Assembly (NCBI RefSeq): GCF_018424695.1
Contig: NZ_QTNQ01000011.1
Coordinates: forward strand, 29,352-93,351
Reading direction: 5' to 3'
DNA from: Vannielia litorea
Lineage (GTDB): Bacteria; Pseudomonadota; Alphaproteobacteria; Rhodobacterales; Rhodobacteraceae
DNA: 64,000 nucleotides
Shown: positions 1-9,468 of the stretch, in pieces
How positions within the stretch are numbered: position 1 is the stretch's first letter
How the letters are laid out: the number at the start of each line of letters is the position of its first letter
The notes under the pieces: generated by a model
Told to the model about the DNA's origin: nothing
Database searches by the model: none
What the model saw: only the letters and a program-made list of their open reading frames with translations
Translations under genes and position numbers: made by a program

Positions 1-261
1 GCGCTGGGCCAGCCCGCGCGTCGTCGCAAGGCAGAACAGCCGGGCGGCTGTTGACAGCTCTTCGTCCTCTGGCCGTCGCCCGACCCAGGCCGCGCGCTTG
101 AACAACACGGTGAACCACAGGTTGTCGAGCGAGCGATTCAGCCGTGTGCCGATATCGACGCCGGCGTAGCGCAACATCTCGGCAAAAACCCGGGTGCCGC
201 TGCCGCCGAGCCCGCCAATGGCGACGGGCGGAGGCGTGCCGTCCATCATGGTGACCGCCAT
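1..261 (-). CDS. Sulfotransferase-like P-loop protein, N-terminal part only (runs off window start)
   Basis: An open frame of 87 codons starts with ATG at 261 and continues past base 1. Near its N-terminus it reads GGLGGSGTRVFAEML, which resembles the glycine-rich 5'-phosphosulfate (PAPS-binding) loop of sulfotransferases, followed by LNRSLDNLWFTVLFKR. This N-terminal pattern is familiar from sulfotransferase-family proteins in Rhodobacteraceae. A second ATG five codons in (249) is an alternative start. The acceptor substrate cannot be inferred, and the catalytic and 3'-phosphate-binding parts lie outside the window. The gene reads away from rpiB and is separated from it by about 400 bases, so it probably has its own promoter. 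Confidence 0.6.
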   Translation of the reverse strand, partial: MAVTMMDGTPPPVAIGGLGGSGTRVFAEMLRYAGVDIGTRLNRSLDNLWFTVLFKRAAWVGRRPEDEELSTAARLFCLATTRGLAQR

Positions 262-678
262 TTCGCACCGCGCCGCGAAGCGGCTTCAGGCAGGTGCGCG
301 GCATAGGGCGAGGCGGTCTGCGGCATGTCAACTTTCAGTTGAATGGACGAAAGCGGCCCGGCGATCATTGCGGAAACATCGTGACATGCCAAGGGGGTCG
401 TGCACGTTTCTGCACCTCGCGCAATTGCAGGCACCCGCGAAGTTCAGAGGAAATTCACAGCAGCGCTTGACCCTGCGGCAGGAAAGAGCAAGTCACCCGG
501 CTGCTTGGCAACCGTGATACCCGTCAGCATGTGACCGGGCACCCTCCCACAGATCGAGTTATTGAGCGCGCATCGAGAGGTCGCGTCGGCAGCCCGATAG
601 CCCGGAACGAAGGTCAGCCGAAGCGGGCTTGCCTGATCCGCCACCCCGAGATGCCGGTTGACGGTCTGGTGCTTCTTG
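262..678. other. Intergenic region without a convincing gene
   Basis: Short frames here lack recognisable motifs and overlap each other on both strands, so I do not call a gene. The only local structure I see is a 15-base inverted repeat at 328-342 (TCAACT / AGTTGA around a 3-base centre), about 70 bases upstream of the sulfotransferase-like start. It could be an operator for that gene. No riboswitch or tRNA was recognised. Confidence 0.4.
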
Positions 679-1125
679 TCAGTCGGTGGGTTCGATCATC
701 TCTACCCGGGTCGCATGGCGGCCGCCTTCGAACTCGGCGTCGAGGTAGGCATCCACAATATCCAGCGCCAGCCCCTCGCCCACCACGCGGGCGCCGATGG
801 AGAGAATGTTGGCATCGTTGTGCTGGCGGATCATCCGGGCCGAGAAGGTATCGGAGCACACACCGCAACGAATTCCCGGCACCTTATTGGCCGCCATCAT
901 GATGCCCTGCCCCGTGCCGCAGAGGATGATCCCCAGAGCGCAATCGCCCGAGGCCACCTTCTCGGCCGCCGCGTGGCCGTGGAGCGGATAGTGGGTGCTT
1001 TCGGGCGTCGTGGGGCCAATGTCGACCACCTCCCACCCCTTCTCCGCAACATGGGCGGCGATGGCCTGCCGCAACGCAATTGCGGCGTGGTCGCTGGATA
1101 GGACGATACGTTTGCTGGCAGTCAT
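679..1125 (-). CDS. rpiB: Ribose-5-phosphate isomerase B
   Basis: The 148-residue protein has the normal length of RpiB/LacAB-family sugar-phosphate isomerases, which interconvert ribose 5-phosphate and ribulose 5-phosphate in the non-oxidative pentose phosphate pathway. Visible family motifs are SSDHAAIALR near the N-terminus, the catalytic-cysteine loop ILCGTGQGIMMAANK (Cys69) and RQHNDANILSIGARV. The frame is open further upstream, but the ATG at 1125 is preceded by a purine-rich AGGGAAAG and begins exactly where the family begins. The gene lies downstream of the choline transporter genes in the same direction, about 100 bases away, with no obvious functional link. Confidence 0.93.
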   Translation of the reverse strand: MTASKRIVLSSDHAAIALRQAIAAHVAEKGWEVVDIGPTTPESTHYPLHGHAAAEKVASGDCALGIILCGTGQGIMMAANKVPGIRCGVCSDTFSARMIRQHNDANILSIGARVVGEGLALDIVDAYLDAEFEGGRHATRVEMIEPTD

Positions 1126-1228
1126 GGCGGCTTTCCCTGTGAGTGGCGCTGAGACGGCCCGTAAGGGGGCCGCCTTTGGCGCGAAAATACCCAAGGGCGC
1201 GGCAAGGTCCAGCGGGCGGAGTGCCGCG

Positions 1229-2266
1229 TCAGCCTGTCGGGGTGATCTCCCGCTCGGTGAGGCCCGCCAGAATGTCATCCCTGGACAGCTGGCCGACGAG
1301 CGCGCCGTTCTCCGTGACGCCCACCGGCTCGGCCTGGGCAGTGACCGTCTCCAGCCCGTCCCGCACGAGGCTGTCGGCGTCGATGGTGACGGAGGGCGTG
1401 CCAGCGACAGGCTGCATGAGATCGCGCGCGCGAAGCACACCGAGGGGATTCATGTGCTGGACGAATTCGGCGACGTAGTCGTTCTTCGGATCGCGGAAGA
1501 TGTCTTGCGGCGCGCCGGTTTGCACAATGCGCCCGCCCTCCATGATCGAGATGTTGTTGCCCAGCTTGAAGGCCTCGTCGAGGTCATGGCTGACGAAGAT
1601 GATGGTGCGCTTGAGGCGCTGTTGCAGCTCCAGAAGCTCGTCCTGCAGCTTGGAGCGGATCAGCGGGTCGAGCGCCGAAAAGGGCTCGTCCATGAGCAGG
1701 ATCGGGGCGTCGGTGACAAAGGCGCGGGCGAGGCCGACGCGCTGCTGCATCCCGCCCGAAAGCTCGCCCACCTTGCGCTCGGCCCAGTCGGTGAGGCCGA
1801 CAAGGGCCAGTTGTTCGTCGATCTTGGCGTTGGCTTCGGCTTTCGGCATCCCGGCCAGCTCCAGCCCGAGCCCGACATTCTCGCGGACAGAGCGCCAGGG
1901 CAGCAGGCCGAACTGCTGAAAGACCATGGCCACGTGATGCATCCGGATGCGGCGGAGCGTGGGTTTGTCGGCGTTGGTGACATCGACCATGCCCTGACCG
2001 TCGTTCACATGAACCGCGCCGCGCACCACCGGGTTGAGCCCATTCACGGCGCGCAGCAGGGTGGATTTGCCCGAGCCGGAGAGGCCCATGAGCACGAGGA
2101 TTTCGCCTTCCTGCACGTCGAGCGAGCAGTTGTGCACGCCGAGCACCTGGTCGGTTTCCTGCTGGATTTCGCCGCGCTCCCGGCCTTCGTCCATCAGCGG
2201 CAGGGCAACTTCCGGCTTTTCGCCAAAGACGATGGAAACGTTATCGATTTTAACGGCTGTTGTCAT
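1229..2266 (-). CDS. choV: Choline ABC transporter, ATP-binding subunit
   Basis: This 345-residue ATPase belongs to the ProV/OpuAA/ChoV group. It has Walker A GLSGSGKST (61-69), signature LSGGMQQR (169-176), Walker B ILLMDEP (189-195) and the H-loop SHD (226-228). The N-terminal extension with MDEGRERGEIQQET and a C-terminal tail of about 60 residues after the ATPase core are typical of ChoV-type rather than generic ATPases. It powers choline import through ChoW. Its ATG overlaps the choW stop codon by four bases (ATGA), indicating translational coupling. The open frame extends far upstream, but that part is the shadow of choW. The nearby betICBA genes support choline as substrate, though glycine betaine or proline betaine cannot be excluded. 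Confidence 0.92.
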   Translation of the reverse strand: MTTAVKIDNVSIVFGEKPEVALPLMDEGRERGEIQQETDQVLGVHNCSLDVQEGEILVLMGLSGSGKSTLLRAVNGLNPVVRGAVHVNDGQGMVDVTNADKPTLRRIRMHHVAMVFQQFGLLPWRSVRENVGLGLELAGMPKAEANAKIDEQLALVGLTDWAERKVGELSGGMQQRVGLARAFVTDAPILLMDEPFSALDPLIRSKLQDELLELQQRLKRTIIFVSHDLDEAFKLGNNISIMEGGRIVQTGAPQDIFRDPKNDYVAEFVQHMNPLGVLRARDLMQPVAGTPSVTIDADSLVRDGLETVTAQAEPVGVTENGALVGQLSRDDILAGLTEREITPTG

Positions 2267-3102
2267 TTGCGGGCCCCCACGTTGAGCATCCGGTCGAGCA
2301 TGATGGCGACCACGACGATGACGAAGCCGCTCTCGAAGCCCAGTGCCGTGTTCACCTGCCCTAGCGCGCGCATCACCGGCACGCCGAGGCCGTTGGCGCC
2401 CACCAGCGCGGCGATGACGACCATGGAAAGCGAGAGCATGATGGTCTGGTTCAGGCCCGCCATGATTTGCGGGAAGGCATAGGGCAGTTCGACTTTCCAG
2501 AGCGTCTGGCGCGGCGTCGCGCCGAAGGCCCGGGCCGCCTCCAGCAGCGTTTGCGGGGTTGAGGCGACGCCAAGGTATGTCAGCCGGATCGGCGCGGGCA
2601 GCACGAAGATAACCGTGGCGATGAGGCCGGGCACCATGCCGATGCCGAAAAAGACAATCGCGGGGATCAGGTAGACGAAGGTGGGGAGGGTCTGCATCAG
2701 GTCGAGCACCGGGCGCAGGTAGGTATAGAGCTTGGGCCGGTGCGCGGCGGCGATGCCGATGGGCACGCCGATGGCCATGCAGACAAGGCAGGCCGAGAGC
2801 ACGAGCGTGAGGCTTTCGGTTGTTTCCTCCCAGTAGCCCTGATTGAGGATGAAGAGGAAGCCGAGGAAGACGAAGAGGCAGGTTTTCCAGCTCTTCTGAA
2901 GGAACCACGTAGCGGCAACGAAGGCTGCGATGACGATGATCGCCGGCGGTTCTTGCATGACCCACAGAATGGCGTCGATCATCGCCTCCATCACGGCGGC
3001 AAAGCCATCGAGCAGCACTTCGCCGTGGTCGCGGATCCAGTCGAACACCACCTTGGCGCCCTTGCCCACGGGTATCTTGTAGTCTTCAAGCCAGTCTTCC
3101 AC
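2263..3102 (-). CDS. choW: Choline ABC transporter, permease subunit
   Basis: A 279-residue integral membrane permease with several hydrophobic segments and the cytoplasmic EAA loop (EAARAFGATPRQTLW) that docks onto the ATPase. It resembles ProW/ChoW permeases of compatible-solute ABC importers. The start is a GTG preceded by GGGGAG at a suitable distance. It ends in a four-base overlap with choV and lies about 110 bases after choX, from which it is separated by a strong hairpin. Substrate specificity comes from ChoX, so the choline assignment rests on that protein and on the adjacent bet genes. Confidence 0.9.
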   Translation of the reverse strand: MEDWLEDYKIPVGKGAKVVFDWIRDHGEVLLDGFAAVMEAMIDAILWVMQEPPAIIVIAAFVAATWFLQKSWKTCLFVFLGFLFILNQGYWEETTESLTLVLSACLVCMAIGVPIGIAAAHRPKLYTYLRPVLDLMQTLPTFVYLIPAIVFFGIGMVPGLIATVIFVLPAPIRLTYLGVASTPQTLLEAARAFGATPRQTLWKVELPYAFPQIMAGLNQTIMLSLSMVVIAALVGANGLGVPVMRALGQVNTALGFESGFVIVVVAIMLDRMLNVGARK

Positions 3103-3170
3103 GGCCCGGTTCTCCCCATTGTCCCTGCTTGGCCTGCGCTCGCGCGGCGCCTTTCATCCAGGCCAAAAGA

Positions 3171-3197
3171 GAACCGCCCGCGAGAGGCGGGCGGTTC
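3171..3197 (-). terminator. Hairpin between choX and choWV (attenuator or partial terminator)
   Basis: A perfect 11-bp GC-rich stem (GAACCGCCCGC and its complement) encloses a five-base loop. On the minus strand it is followed by TCTTTT. It lies between choX and choW, which are transcribed in the same direction. Such a structure commonly lets the binding-protein gene be expressed at a higher level than the membrane subunits, by partial termination or 3'-end stabilisation. Confidence 0.65.
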
Positions 3198-3213
3198 GGT
3201 CTTCAGTCTGCGA

Positions 3214-4134
3214 TCAGAGCCCCAGCGCGGCGCTGACGGCGGCCTTGGCATCGCTGCCGTCCTTGGCTGTCACGCCGTCGAGCCAGGTGTCGAGCACATC
3301 GGCGTTGGCCTTCAGCCACTCTTCGGTGGCGTCCGCCGGATCGGCGCCGTCATCGAGGATCTGGCCCATGATGCCGTTTTCCATCTCCAGCGTGAAATCC
3401 ATGTTGGCAAAGAGCTTTCCGACATTCGGGCACTCCTCGGAGTAACCCTGGCGGGTGACGGTGTGCACCACACCCTCGCCGCCGAAGAAGTCTTCACCGC
3501 CGGGCAGATACTTGAGCTCGAAATTGGCATTCATCGGGTGGGGTTCCCAGCCGAGAAAGACCACGTCCTCCTGATCGTCATAGGCGCGGGCGACCTGGGC
3601 CAGCATCCCCTGTTCGGAGCTTTCGACCACCTCGAAGTCGGCATCGCCGAGGCCCATCTTGTTCTCTTCGATCAGCGAGACGAGATAGGCGTTGCCTTCG
3701 TTGCCCGGCTCGATGCCATAGATCTTGCCTTCCAGCTCTTCGGCGAACTTGGCGATATCGCCATAGCTCTGTAGACCCTTCTCGTAGGTATAGGCGGGCA
3801 CGGCGAGGGTGTATTTGGTGCCCTCGAGGTTGACGTTGATGGCCTCGATCTCGCCGCTCTCGATGTAGGGGCCGATGGCAGCAGATTGGGCCGGCATCCA
3901 GTTGCCCAGGAACACATCGACATCATCGCTTTCCAGCGAGGCAAAGGTGACGGGCACCGAAAGAATCTTGACGTCCACCTCGTAGCCCAGCGCTTCGAGC
4001 ACGTGCTTGGCGGTGGCCGTGGTGGTGGTGATGTCGGTCCAGCCCACGTCGGACATGACGACGGTGTCGCACTCGGCCCAGGCCGCAGAGGCGGCACAGA
4101 GGGCAATTGCGGAGATGGCTGCGGTGGTTTTCAT
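3214..4134 (-). CDS. choX: Choline ABC transporter, periplasmic substrate-binding protein
   Basis: The 306-residue protein has a typical Sec signal peptide of about 20 residues ending AAWA, then ECDTVVMSDVGWTD, the beginning of OpuAC/ChoX-type quaternary-amine-binding proteins. The many tryptophan and tyrosine residues fit an aromatic cage for a trimethylammonium head group. The frame opens 17 codons earlier, but the ATG at 4134 is preceded by GGGAG and starts the signal peptide. It is the first gene of choXWV and faces betI across the operator, so BetI probably controls both directions in response to choline. Confidence 0.92.
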   Translation of the reverse strand: MKTTAAISAIALCAASAAWAECDTVVMSDVGWTDITTTTATAKHVLEALGYEVDVKILSVPVTFASLESDDVDVFLGNWMPAQSAAIGPYIESGEIEAINVNLEGTKYTLAVPAYTYEKGLQSYGDIAKFAEELEGKIYGIEPGNEGNAYLVSLIEENKMGLGDADFEVVESSEQGMLAQVARAYDDQEDVVFLGWEPHPMNANFELKYLPGGEDFFGGEGVVHTVTRQGYSEECPNVGKLFANMDFTLEMENGIMGQILDDGADPADATEEWLKANADVLDTWLDGVTAKDGSDAKAAVSAALGL

Positions 4135-4163
4135 GTTGGTCTCCCTGTTCGTCGGAGTGGTAG

Positions 4164-4198
4164 GTTCATTTTGTTGATTGACCAATCAAACAATGAAC
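4164..4198. promoter_or_regulatory. Palindromic BetI-type operator between choX and betI
   Basis: The core at 4174-4189 is TTGATTG-AC-CAATCAA less one overlap, meaning 7-bp arms TTGATTG and CAATCAA around a two-base centre. Outer arms GTTCATT (4164-4170) and AATGAAC (4192-4198) extend the symmetry. Position between divergent choX and betI and the TTGATTG half-site fit choline-responsive BetI (TetR family) autoregulation. The site is about 30 bases from choX and 38 from betI, so it probably overlaps both promoters. Confidence 0.75.
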
Positions 4199-4235
4199 GT
4201 TTATCCCCGTATTGCAAGCCCTTTTGGAGTCGGCG

Positions 4236-4808
4236 ATGAGTGTGGAACCCAAACGCAGAGCCCAGTTGGTGGAGGCGACGATACATGAGATCGGCGCCAA
4301 TGGCTCGCTCGATGTCACCGTTGGCAAGATTGCCAAACGCGCCGGCGTTTCGGCCGCGCTGGCCTTCCACTACTTCGGGGACAAAGAGCAGCTCTTCCTC
4401 GCCGCGATGCGCCATGTGCTTACGGTCTACGGCGCCGAAGTGCGGGGGGCGCTGGTGGCCGCGCCGGGCCCGCGAGAGCGCGTGGAGGGCATCTTGAGGG
4501 CCAGCTTCTCAAGCACCAATTTCCGCCCCGAGGTGATCTCGGCCTGGCTCAACTTTTACGTTCTGGCCCGCCGCAACGAAGAGGCGCGGCGACTTCTGTC
4601 GGTCTACCATCGCCGGTTGCGCTCGAACCTCATGCACGGGCTGCGCCCGCTCGCCGCAGAGGCCTCGCAGGCCATTGCAGAGCGAATCGGCGCGGTGATC
4701 GACGGCCTCTACCTCCGCTACGCCTCCAACCCAGATGACATGACGGGCCGCACCGCGACCGACCATGCCCTAGCTACCCTGGCCAATGAACTCGGAGCCC
4801 TGGCATGA
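4236..4808 (+). CDS. betI: Transcriptional repressor BetI (TetR family)
   Basis: A 190-residue TetR-family regulator. The N-terminal helix-turn-helix reads GKIAKRAGVSAALAFHYFGDKEQLF; the C-terminal helical ligand domain contains FRPEVISAWLNFYVLARRN, typical of BetI. BetI represses choline uptake and oxidation genes and is released by choline. The ATG at 4236 follows TTTGGAGT and is preferred over an in-frame ATG 8 codons upstream, which has no ribosome-binding site. Its stop overlaps the betC start (ATGA). It heads the betICBA operon next to the palindromic operator. Confidence 0.93.
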   Translation: MSVEPKRRAQLVEATIHEIGANGSLDVTVGKIAKRAGVSAALAFHYFGDKEQLFLAAMRHVLTVYGAEVRGALVAAPGPRERVEGILRASFSSTNFRPEVISAWLNFYVLARRNEEARRLLSVYHRRLRSNLMHGLRPLAAEASQAIAERIGAVIDGLYLRYASNPDDMTGRTATDHALATLANELGALA

Positions 4809-6313
4809 GCCGCCCCAATTTTCTCATCATCATGGTCGATCAGCTGAACGGCACGCTCTTTCCCGACGGGCCTGCGGACTGGCTCCATGCCCCCAACCTC
4901 AAGCGGTTGGCGGCGCGGTCGACGCGGTTCCGCAATGGCTACACCGCCTCCCCGCTCTGCGCCCCCGGGCGGGCCAGCTTCATGTCTGGGCAACTGCCCT
5001 CGGTGACCGGCGTCTATGACAATGCCGCCGAATTTCCCGCAGGGCTGCCGACCTACGCCCACCACCTGCGCCGCGCGGGTTACCAGACCTGCCTTTCGGG
5101 CAAGATGCATTTCGTCGGTCCCGACCAGATGCACGGCTTCGAAGAGCGGCTGACGACCGATATCTACCCCGCCGATTTCGGCTGGACCCCGGACTACCGC
5201 AAACCCGGCGAGCGGATCGACTGGTGGTATCACAACATGGGTTCGGTCACCGGCGCAGGCGTGGCCGAAATTTCCAACCAGATGGAATATGACGACGAGG
5301 TGCAATACCACGCCGTGCGCAAGCTCTATGATCTTGCGCGCGGGCATGATGAGCGCCCGTGGTGCCTGACGGTGAGCTTCACCCACCCGCATGATCCCTA
5401 CGTGGCCCGCAAGCGGTTCTGGGATTTGTACGAGGACTGCGAGCATCTGCTGCCCGAGGTCGGGGCCTTTGATTACGAAGATCAGGACGCCCATTCGAAG
5501 CGGATTTTCGACGCGAACGACTGGCGCAGCTTCGACATCACCGAAGAGGATATCCGCCGCTCGCGCCGCGCCTATTTTGCCAATATCTCTTACCTTGACG
5601 AAAAGGTGGGCGAGCTGCTCGACGTGCTGGAGGCAACACGGCAGGAGGCGACCATCCTCTTCGTCTCCGACCATGGTGACATGCTCGGCGCACGCGGCCT
5701 CTGGTTCAAGATGACCTTCTACGAAGGCTCGGCGCGGGTGCCGGTGATGATCGCCTCGCCCGAGATGGCGCCCGGACTGGTGGAGAGCCCGGTGAGCAAC
5801 ATCGATATCTGCCCCACACTCTGCGACCTCGCCGGGGTGAGCATGGAAGAGGTCATGCCCTGGACGGCGGGCGAGAGCCTGAAGCCGCTCGGTCAGGGGC
5901 AGCAGCGCGAGAGCGCCGTGGCGATGGAATATGCGGCCGAGGCTAGCTATGCGCCTTTGGTTTCGCTCCGTAAGGGCCGCTACAAGCTGAACCTCTGCGC
6001 GCTTGACCCGGATCAGCTCTTTGATCTGCAGGCCGACCCGCACGAGCTGGAAAATCTGGCAACCGATCCGGCCCATGCTGAAGCTTATGAGGCGCTGAAG
6101 GCCGAGGCGGCGACGCGCTGGGATCTGGCGCGCTTCGACGAGGAGGTACGCCGCTCTCAGGCGAAGCGCTGGGTCGTCTACGAAGCGCTGCGCAACGGCG
6201 AATATTACCCGTGGGATTACCAGCCGCTGCAAAAGGCCAGCGAGCGCTTCATGCGCAACCACATGGACCTCAACACCGTCGAAGAAGACGCACGCTTTCC
6301 GCGTGGCGAGTGA
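4805..6313 (+). CDS. betC: Choline-sulfatase
   Basis: A 502-residue sulfatase that hydrolyses choline-O-sulfate to choline and sulfate. The sulfatase signature is [12 protein letters not shown], with Cys52 as the residue expected to become formylglycine (C-x-P-x-R). Metal-binding positions appear in IIMVDQ near the N-terminus and in VSDHGDMLG. The C-terminal segment [18 protein letters not shown] is characteristic of choline sulfatases. It sits between betI and betB, so exogenous choline sulfate feeds directly into betaine synthesis. Maturation needs a formylglycine-generating enzyme, which is not in this window. Confidence 0.94.
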   Translation: MSRPNFLIIMVDQLNGTLFPDGPADWLHAPNLKRLAARSTRFRNGYTASPLCAPGRASFMSGQLPSVTGVYDNAAEFPAGLPTYAHHLRRAGYQTCLSGKMHFVGPDQMHGFEERLTTDIYPADFGWTPDYRKPGERIDWWYHNMGSVTGAGVAEISNQMEYDDEVQYHAVRKLYDLARGHDERPWCLTVSFTHPHDPYVARKRFWDLYEDCEHLLPEVGAFDYEDQDAHSKRIFDANDWRSFDITEEDIRRSRRAYFANISYLDEKVGELLDVLEATRQEATILFVSDHGDMLGARGLWFKMTFYEGSARVPVMIASPEMAPGLVESPVSNIDICPTLCDLAGVSMEEVMPWTAGESLKPLGQGQQRESAVAMEYAAEASYAPLVSLRKGRYKLNLCALDPDQLFDLQADPHELENLATDPAHAEAYEALKAEAATRWDLARFDEEVRRSQAKRWVVYEALRNGEYYPWDYQPLQKASERFMRNHMDLNTVEEDARFPRGE

Positions 6314-6320
6314 GATATCA

Positions 6321-7778
6321 ATGACTTATGCAACCCAGCCGACCGCCAGCCACTATGTGAACGGCGCCTATCTTGAGGACGAGGCAGGCGAGGTGATCGA
6401 GGTGATCTACCCTGCCACCGGCGAGGTGATCGGCCGCGTCCATGCCGCGACGCCTGCGGTAATTGACGCAGCGCTCGATGCCGCGACCCAAGCGCAGAAG
6501 GTCTGGGCCGCGATGACGGGCCGGGAGCGCGGCCGGGTGATGACGGATGCCGCGCGGCTGATGCGCGAGCGCAACCGCGACCTCTCGGTTCTGGAAACTT
6601 ACGACACCGGCAAACCGCTTCAGGAAACGCTGGTGGCAGATGCCACCTCCGGCGCGGACGCGCTCGAATATTTCGGCGGGCTGGCCGGGAGCCTGACGGG
6701 TGAGCACATCCAGTTGGGCGAAGATTGGGTTTATACCGTGCGCGAGCCGCTCGGTGTTTGCGTCGGGATCGGCGCGTGGAACTACCCCACCCAGATCGCC
6801 TGCTGGAAGGGCGCCCCGGCGCTGGCCTGCGGCAATGCGATGGTGTTCAAACCCTCCGAAACCACACCGCTCTGCGCCCTGAAGGTGGCCGAGATCCTCA
6901 CCGAGGCCGGAGCCCCGCCGGGCCTGTTCAACGTAGTGCAGGGCATGGGCGAAGTGGGCGGCCGACTGGTGAGTGATCCGCGCGTTGCCAAGGTCTCCCT
7001 CACCGGCTCGGCAGCGACAGGCCGCAAGGTTTATGCTGCGGCGGCGGGCGAGATGAAGCACGTGACGATGGAGCTTGGCGGCAAGTCGCCGCTGCTCGTC
7101 TTCGACGACGCCGACCTCGACAACGCGGTAAGCGGGGCGATCAACGGCAACTTCTACTCCTCCGGGCAGGTCTGCTCCAACGGCACCCGGGTGTTCGTGC
7201 AGCGCGGGATCAAGGGCGCCTTCCTCGCCCGCCTTGCCGAGCGTCTGAAGGACGCGGTGATCGGCGATCCGATGGATGAGGCCACCAGTTTCGGGCCGAT
7301 GGTGAGCGCGCGGCAGATGGAGATCGTGCAGGGCTTCATTGCCAAGGGCGTCGAAGAAGGCGCGCGGCTGGTAGCGGGTGGCAAGCGGGTGGAGCGAGAC
7401 GGTTTTTACCTTCAGCCCACCGTGTTTGCCGATGTGACCGACGACATGACCATCGCCCGCGAAGAGATCTTCGGGCCGGTGATGGCAGTGCTCGACTTCA
7501 AGAGCGAGGCCGAGGCCATCGCCCGGGCCAATGCCACGCCCTATGGCCTCTCGGCGGGTGTCTTCACCCGCGACATCAGCCGTGCGCACCGCGTGATCGG
7601 GCAGCTCCGCGCGGGGAGCTGCTTCATCAACTCCTACAACGACGCGCCGGTTGAAGCGCCGTTCGGCGGGGTGAAGGCCTCGGGCGTAGGGCGCGAGAAC
7701 TCCAAGGCGGCGATCGAACACTACAGCCAACTGAAATCCGTTTACGTGCGCATGGGCGACGTGGAAGCGGCCTTCTGA
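6321..7778 (+). CDS. betB: Betaine-aldehyde dehydrogenase
   Basis: An NAD(P)-dependent aldehyde dehydrogenase of 485 residues that oxidises betaine aldehyde to glycine betaine. Catalytic features are Glu251 in ELGGKSP and Cys285 in [18 protein letters not shown] marks the cofactor site. The end [14 protein letters not shown] and the overall length match BetB. I chose the ATG at 6321; an in-frame GTG six codons upstream overlaps betC and would add MASEIS. The stop and the betA start share one base (TGATG), so the two steps of choline oxidation are translated together. Confidence 0.94.
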   Translation: MTYATQPTASHYVNGAYLEDEAGEVIEVIYPATGEVIGRVHAATPAVIDAALDAATQAQKVWAAMTGRERGRVMTDAARLMRERNRDLSVLETYDTGKPLQETLVADATSGADALEYFGGLAGSLTGEHIQLGEDWVYTVREPLGVCVGIGAWNYPTQIACWKGAPALACGNAMVFKPSETTPLCALKVAEILTEAGAPPGLFNVVQGMGEVGGRLVSDPRVAKVSLTGSAATGRKVYAAAAGEMKHVTMELGGKSPLLVFDDADLDNAVSGAINGNFYSSGQVCSNGTRVFVQRGIKGAFLARLAERLKDAVIGDPMDEATSFGPMVSARQMEIVQGFIAKGVEEGARLVAGGKRVERDGFYLQPTVFADVTDDMTIAREEIFGPVMAVLDFKSEAEAIARANATPYGLSAGVFTRDISRAHRVIGQLRAGSCFINSYNDAPVEAPFGGVKASGVGRENSKAAIEHYSQLKSVYVRMGDVEAAF

Positions 7779-9436
7779 TGCAGGCAGATTACGTCATTGT
7801 CGGCGCGGGCAGCGCGGGCTGCGCCATGGCGGCGCGGCTCTCGGAGGCCGGGCGCAGGGTGCTGGTGATCGAGCATGGCGGCTCCGACTGGGGGCCGTTC
7901 ATCAACATGCCCGGCGCGCTCAGCTACCCGATGAACATGAAGCGCTACGACTGGGGCTTCCAGTCAGAGCCCGAGCCGCATCTTGGCGGGCGGCGCATGG
8001 CCACCCCGCGCGGCAAGGTGATCGGCGGCTCCTCCTCGATCAACGGAATGATCTACGTGCGCGGCCATGCCCGCGACTTCGACCATTGGCGAGACGAGGG
8101 GGCGGAGGGCTGGGGCTATGCCGACGTGCTGCCCTACTTCAAGCGGATGGAGCACTGGCACGACGGCGGCCATGGCGGCGATCCGGCATGGCGTGGAGAC
8201 AGCGGCCCGCTGCATGTGACCCGCGGCGCGCGGATGAACCCGCTGGTGAAGGCCTTCGTGGAGGCGGGCGTGCAAGCGGGCTACCAACGCACAGGCGACT
8301 ACAACGGAGAACAGCAGGAGGGCTTTGGCCCCTACGACATGACCGTTTGGCGCGGCGAGCGGTGGTCAGCGGCGAAGGCCTACCTGAAGCCCGCCCTGAA
8401 GGTGCCGAATTGTCAGCTGGTCCAGGCCCTCGCCCGGCGCGTGGTAATCGAGGACGGTCGCGCCGTGGGCGTGGAAGTGGAGCGTGGCGGGCGCATCGAG
8501 GTGATCCGGGCAGAGGCTGAGGTGGTTCTGGCAGCCAGCTCCATCAATTCGCCCAAGCTGCTGATGCTCTCGGGCGTCGGCCCGGCGGCTCATCTGGCCG
8601 AGCATGGCATCGAAGTGGTGGCCGACCGGGCGGGCGTGGGGCAGAACCTTCAGGATCACCTTGAGCTCTACGTGCAATACGCCTCGGCCCAGCCGGTGAG
8701 CCTCTACAAGTATTGGAACCTGCTCGGCAAAGCCTATGTCGGCGCCCGCTGGCTCTTCACCCGCAGCGGCCCCGGCGCCTCCAACCAGTTCGAGAGCGCG
8801 GGCTTCATCCGCTCGGATGCAGGGGTCGAGTACCCGGATATCCAGTTTCACTTTCTGCCCATCGCCGTGCGATATGACGGGCAGGTTGCGCCCGAAGGCC
8901 ACGGCTTTCAGGCCCATGTCGGCCCGATGCGCTCGCCCTCGCGCGGGGAGATCACGCTGAAATCCGCCGACCCGGCGGAGGCACCGCGAATCTTCTTCAA
9001 CTACATGAGCGAAGAGCAGGATTGGGTCGATTTCCGCCGCTGCATCCGCCTGACGCGCGAGATCATGCGGCAGGACGCCTTCAAGCCCTACCTCAAGCAC
9101 GAGATCCAGCCGGGCGAAGATGTGCAGAGCGATGAGGCGCTCGACGCTGTGATCCGCGACCATGCCGAAAGCGCCTATCACCCCTGCGGCACAGCCCGCA
9201 TGGGCCGCAGAGATGATCCGCGCTCAGTGGTGGACCCGGAGTGCCGGGTGATCGGGGTGGAGGGGCTGCGGCTGGCTGACAGTTCGATCTTTCCGCGCAT
9301 CACCAACGGCAACCTCAACGCGCCCTCGATCATGGTGGGCGAAAAAGCCGCCGATCATATCCTCGGTCGCACGCCCCTGCCCCCGGTCAACATGCAGCCC
9401 TGGGTGCATCCGGAGTGGCAGACAGCACAGCGCTAG
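7778..9436 (+). CDS. betA: Choline dehydrogenase
   Basis: A 552-residue GMC-family flavoenzyme that oxidises choline to betaine aldehyde, probably at the inner membrane. The FAD dinucleotide motif [14 protein letters not shown] starts at residue 8, the GMC signature [18 protein letters not shown] follows around residue 77, and the active-site histidine lies in [11 protein letters not shown] with the family ending [17 protein letters not shown]. Length and motifs match BetA. It is the last gene of betICBA; the following gene starts 32 bases later and is not functionally related. Confidence 0.95.
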   Translation: MQADYVIVGAGSAGCAMAARLSEAGRRVLVIEHGGSDWGPFINMPGALSYPMNMKRYDWGFQSEPEPHLGGRRMATPRGKVIGGSSSINGMIYVRGHARDFDHWRDEGAEGWGYADVLPYFKRMEHWHDGGHGGDPAWRGDSGPLHVTRGARMNPLVKAFVEAGVQAGYQRTGDYNGEQQEGFGPYDMTVWRGERWSAAKAYLKPALKVPNCQLVQALARRVVIEDGRAVGVEVERGGRIEVIRAEAEVVLAASSINSPKLLMLSGVGPAAHLAEHGIEVVADRAGVGQNLQDHLELYVQYASAQPVSLYKYWNLLGKAYVGARWLFTRSGPGASNQFESAGFIRSDAGVEYPDIQFHFLPIAVRYDGQVAPEGHGFQAHVGPMRSPSRGEITLKSADPAEAPRIFFNYMSEEQDWVDFRRCIRLTREIMRQDAFKPYLKHEIQPGEDVQSDEALDAVIRDHAESAYHPCGTARMGRRDDPRSVVDPECRVIGVEGLRLADSSIFPRITNGNLNAPSIMVGEKAADHILGRTPLPPVNMQPWVHPEWQTAQR

Positions 9437-9468
9437 CCGGGCCGCGCGGCGGGGCGTAGACTGGCCCC

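Noticed and set aside
444..644. 66-codon minus-strand frame in the first intergenic region
   Set aside because: No motif, no ribosome-binding site, and overlapping frames on the other strand are equally long.
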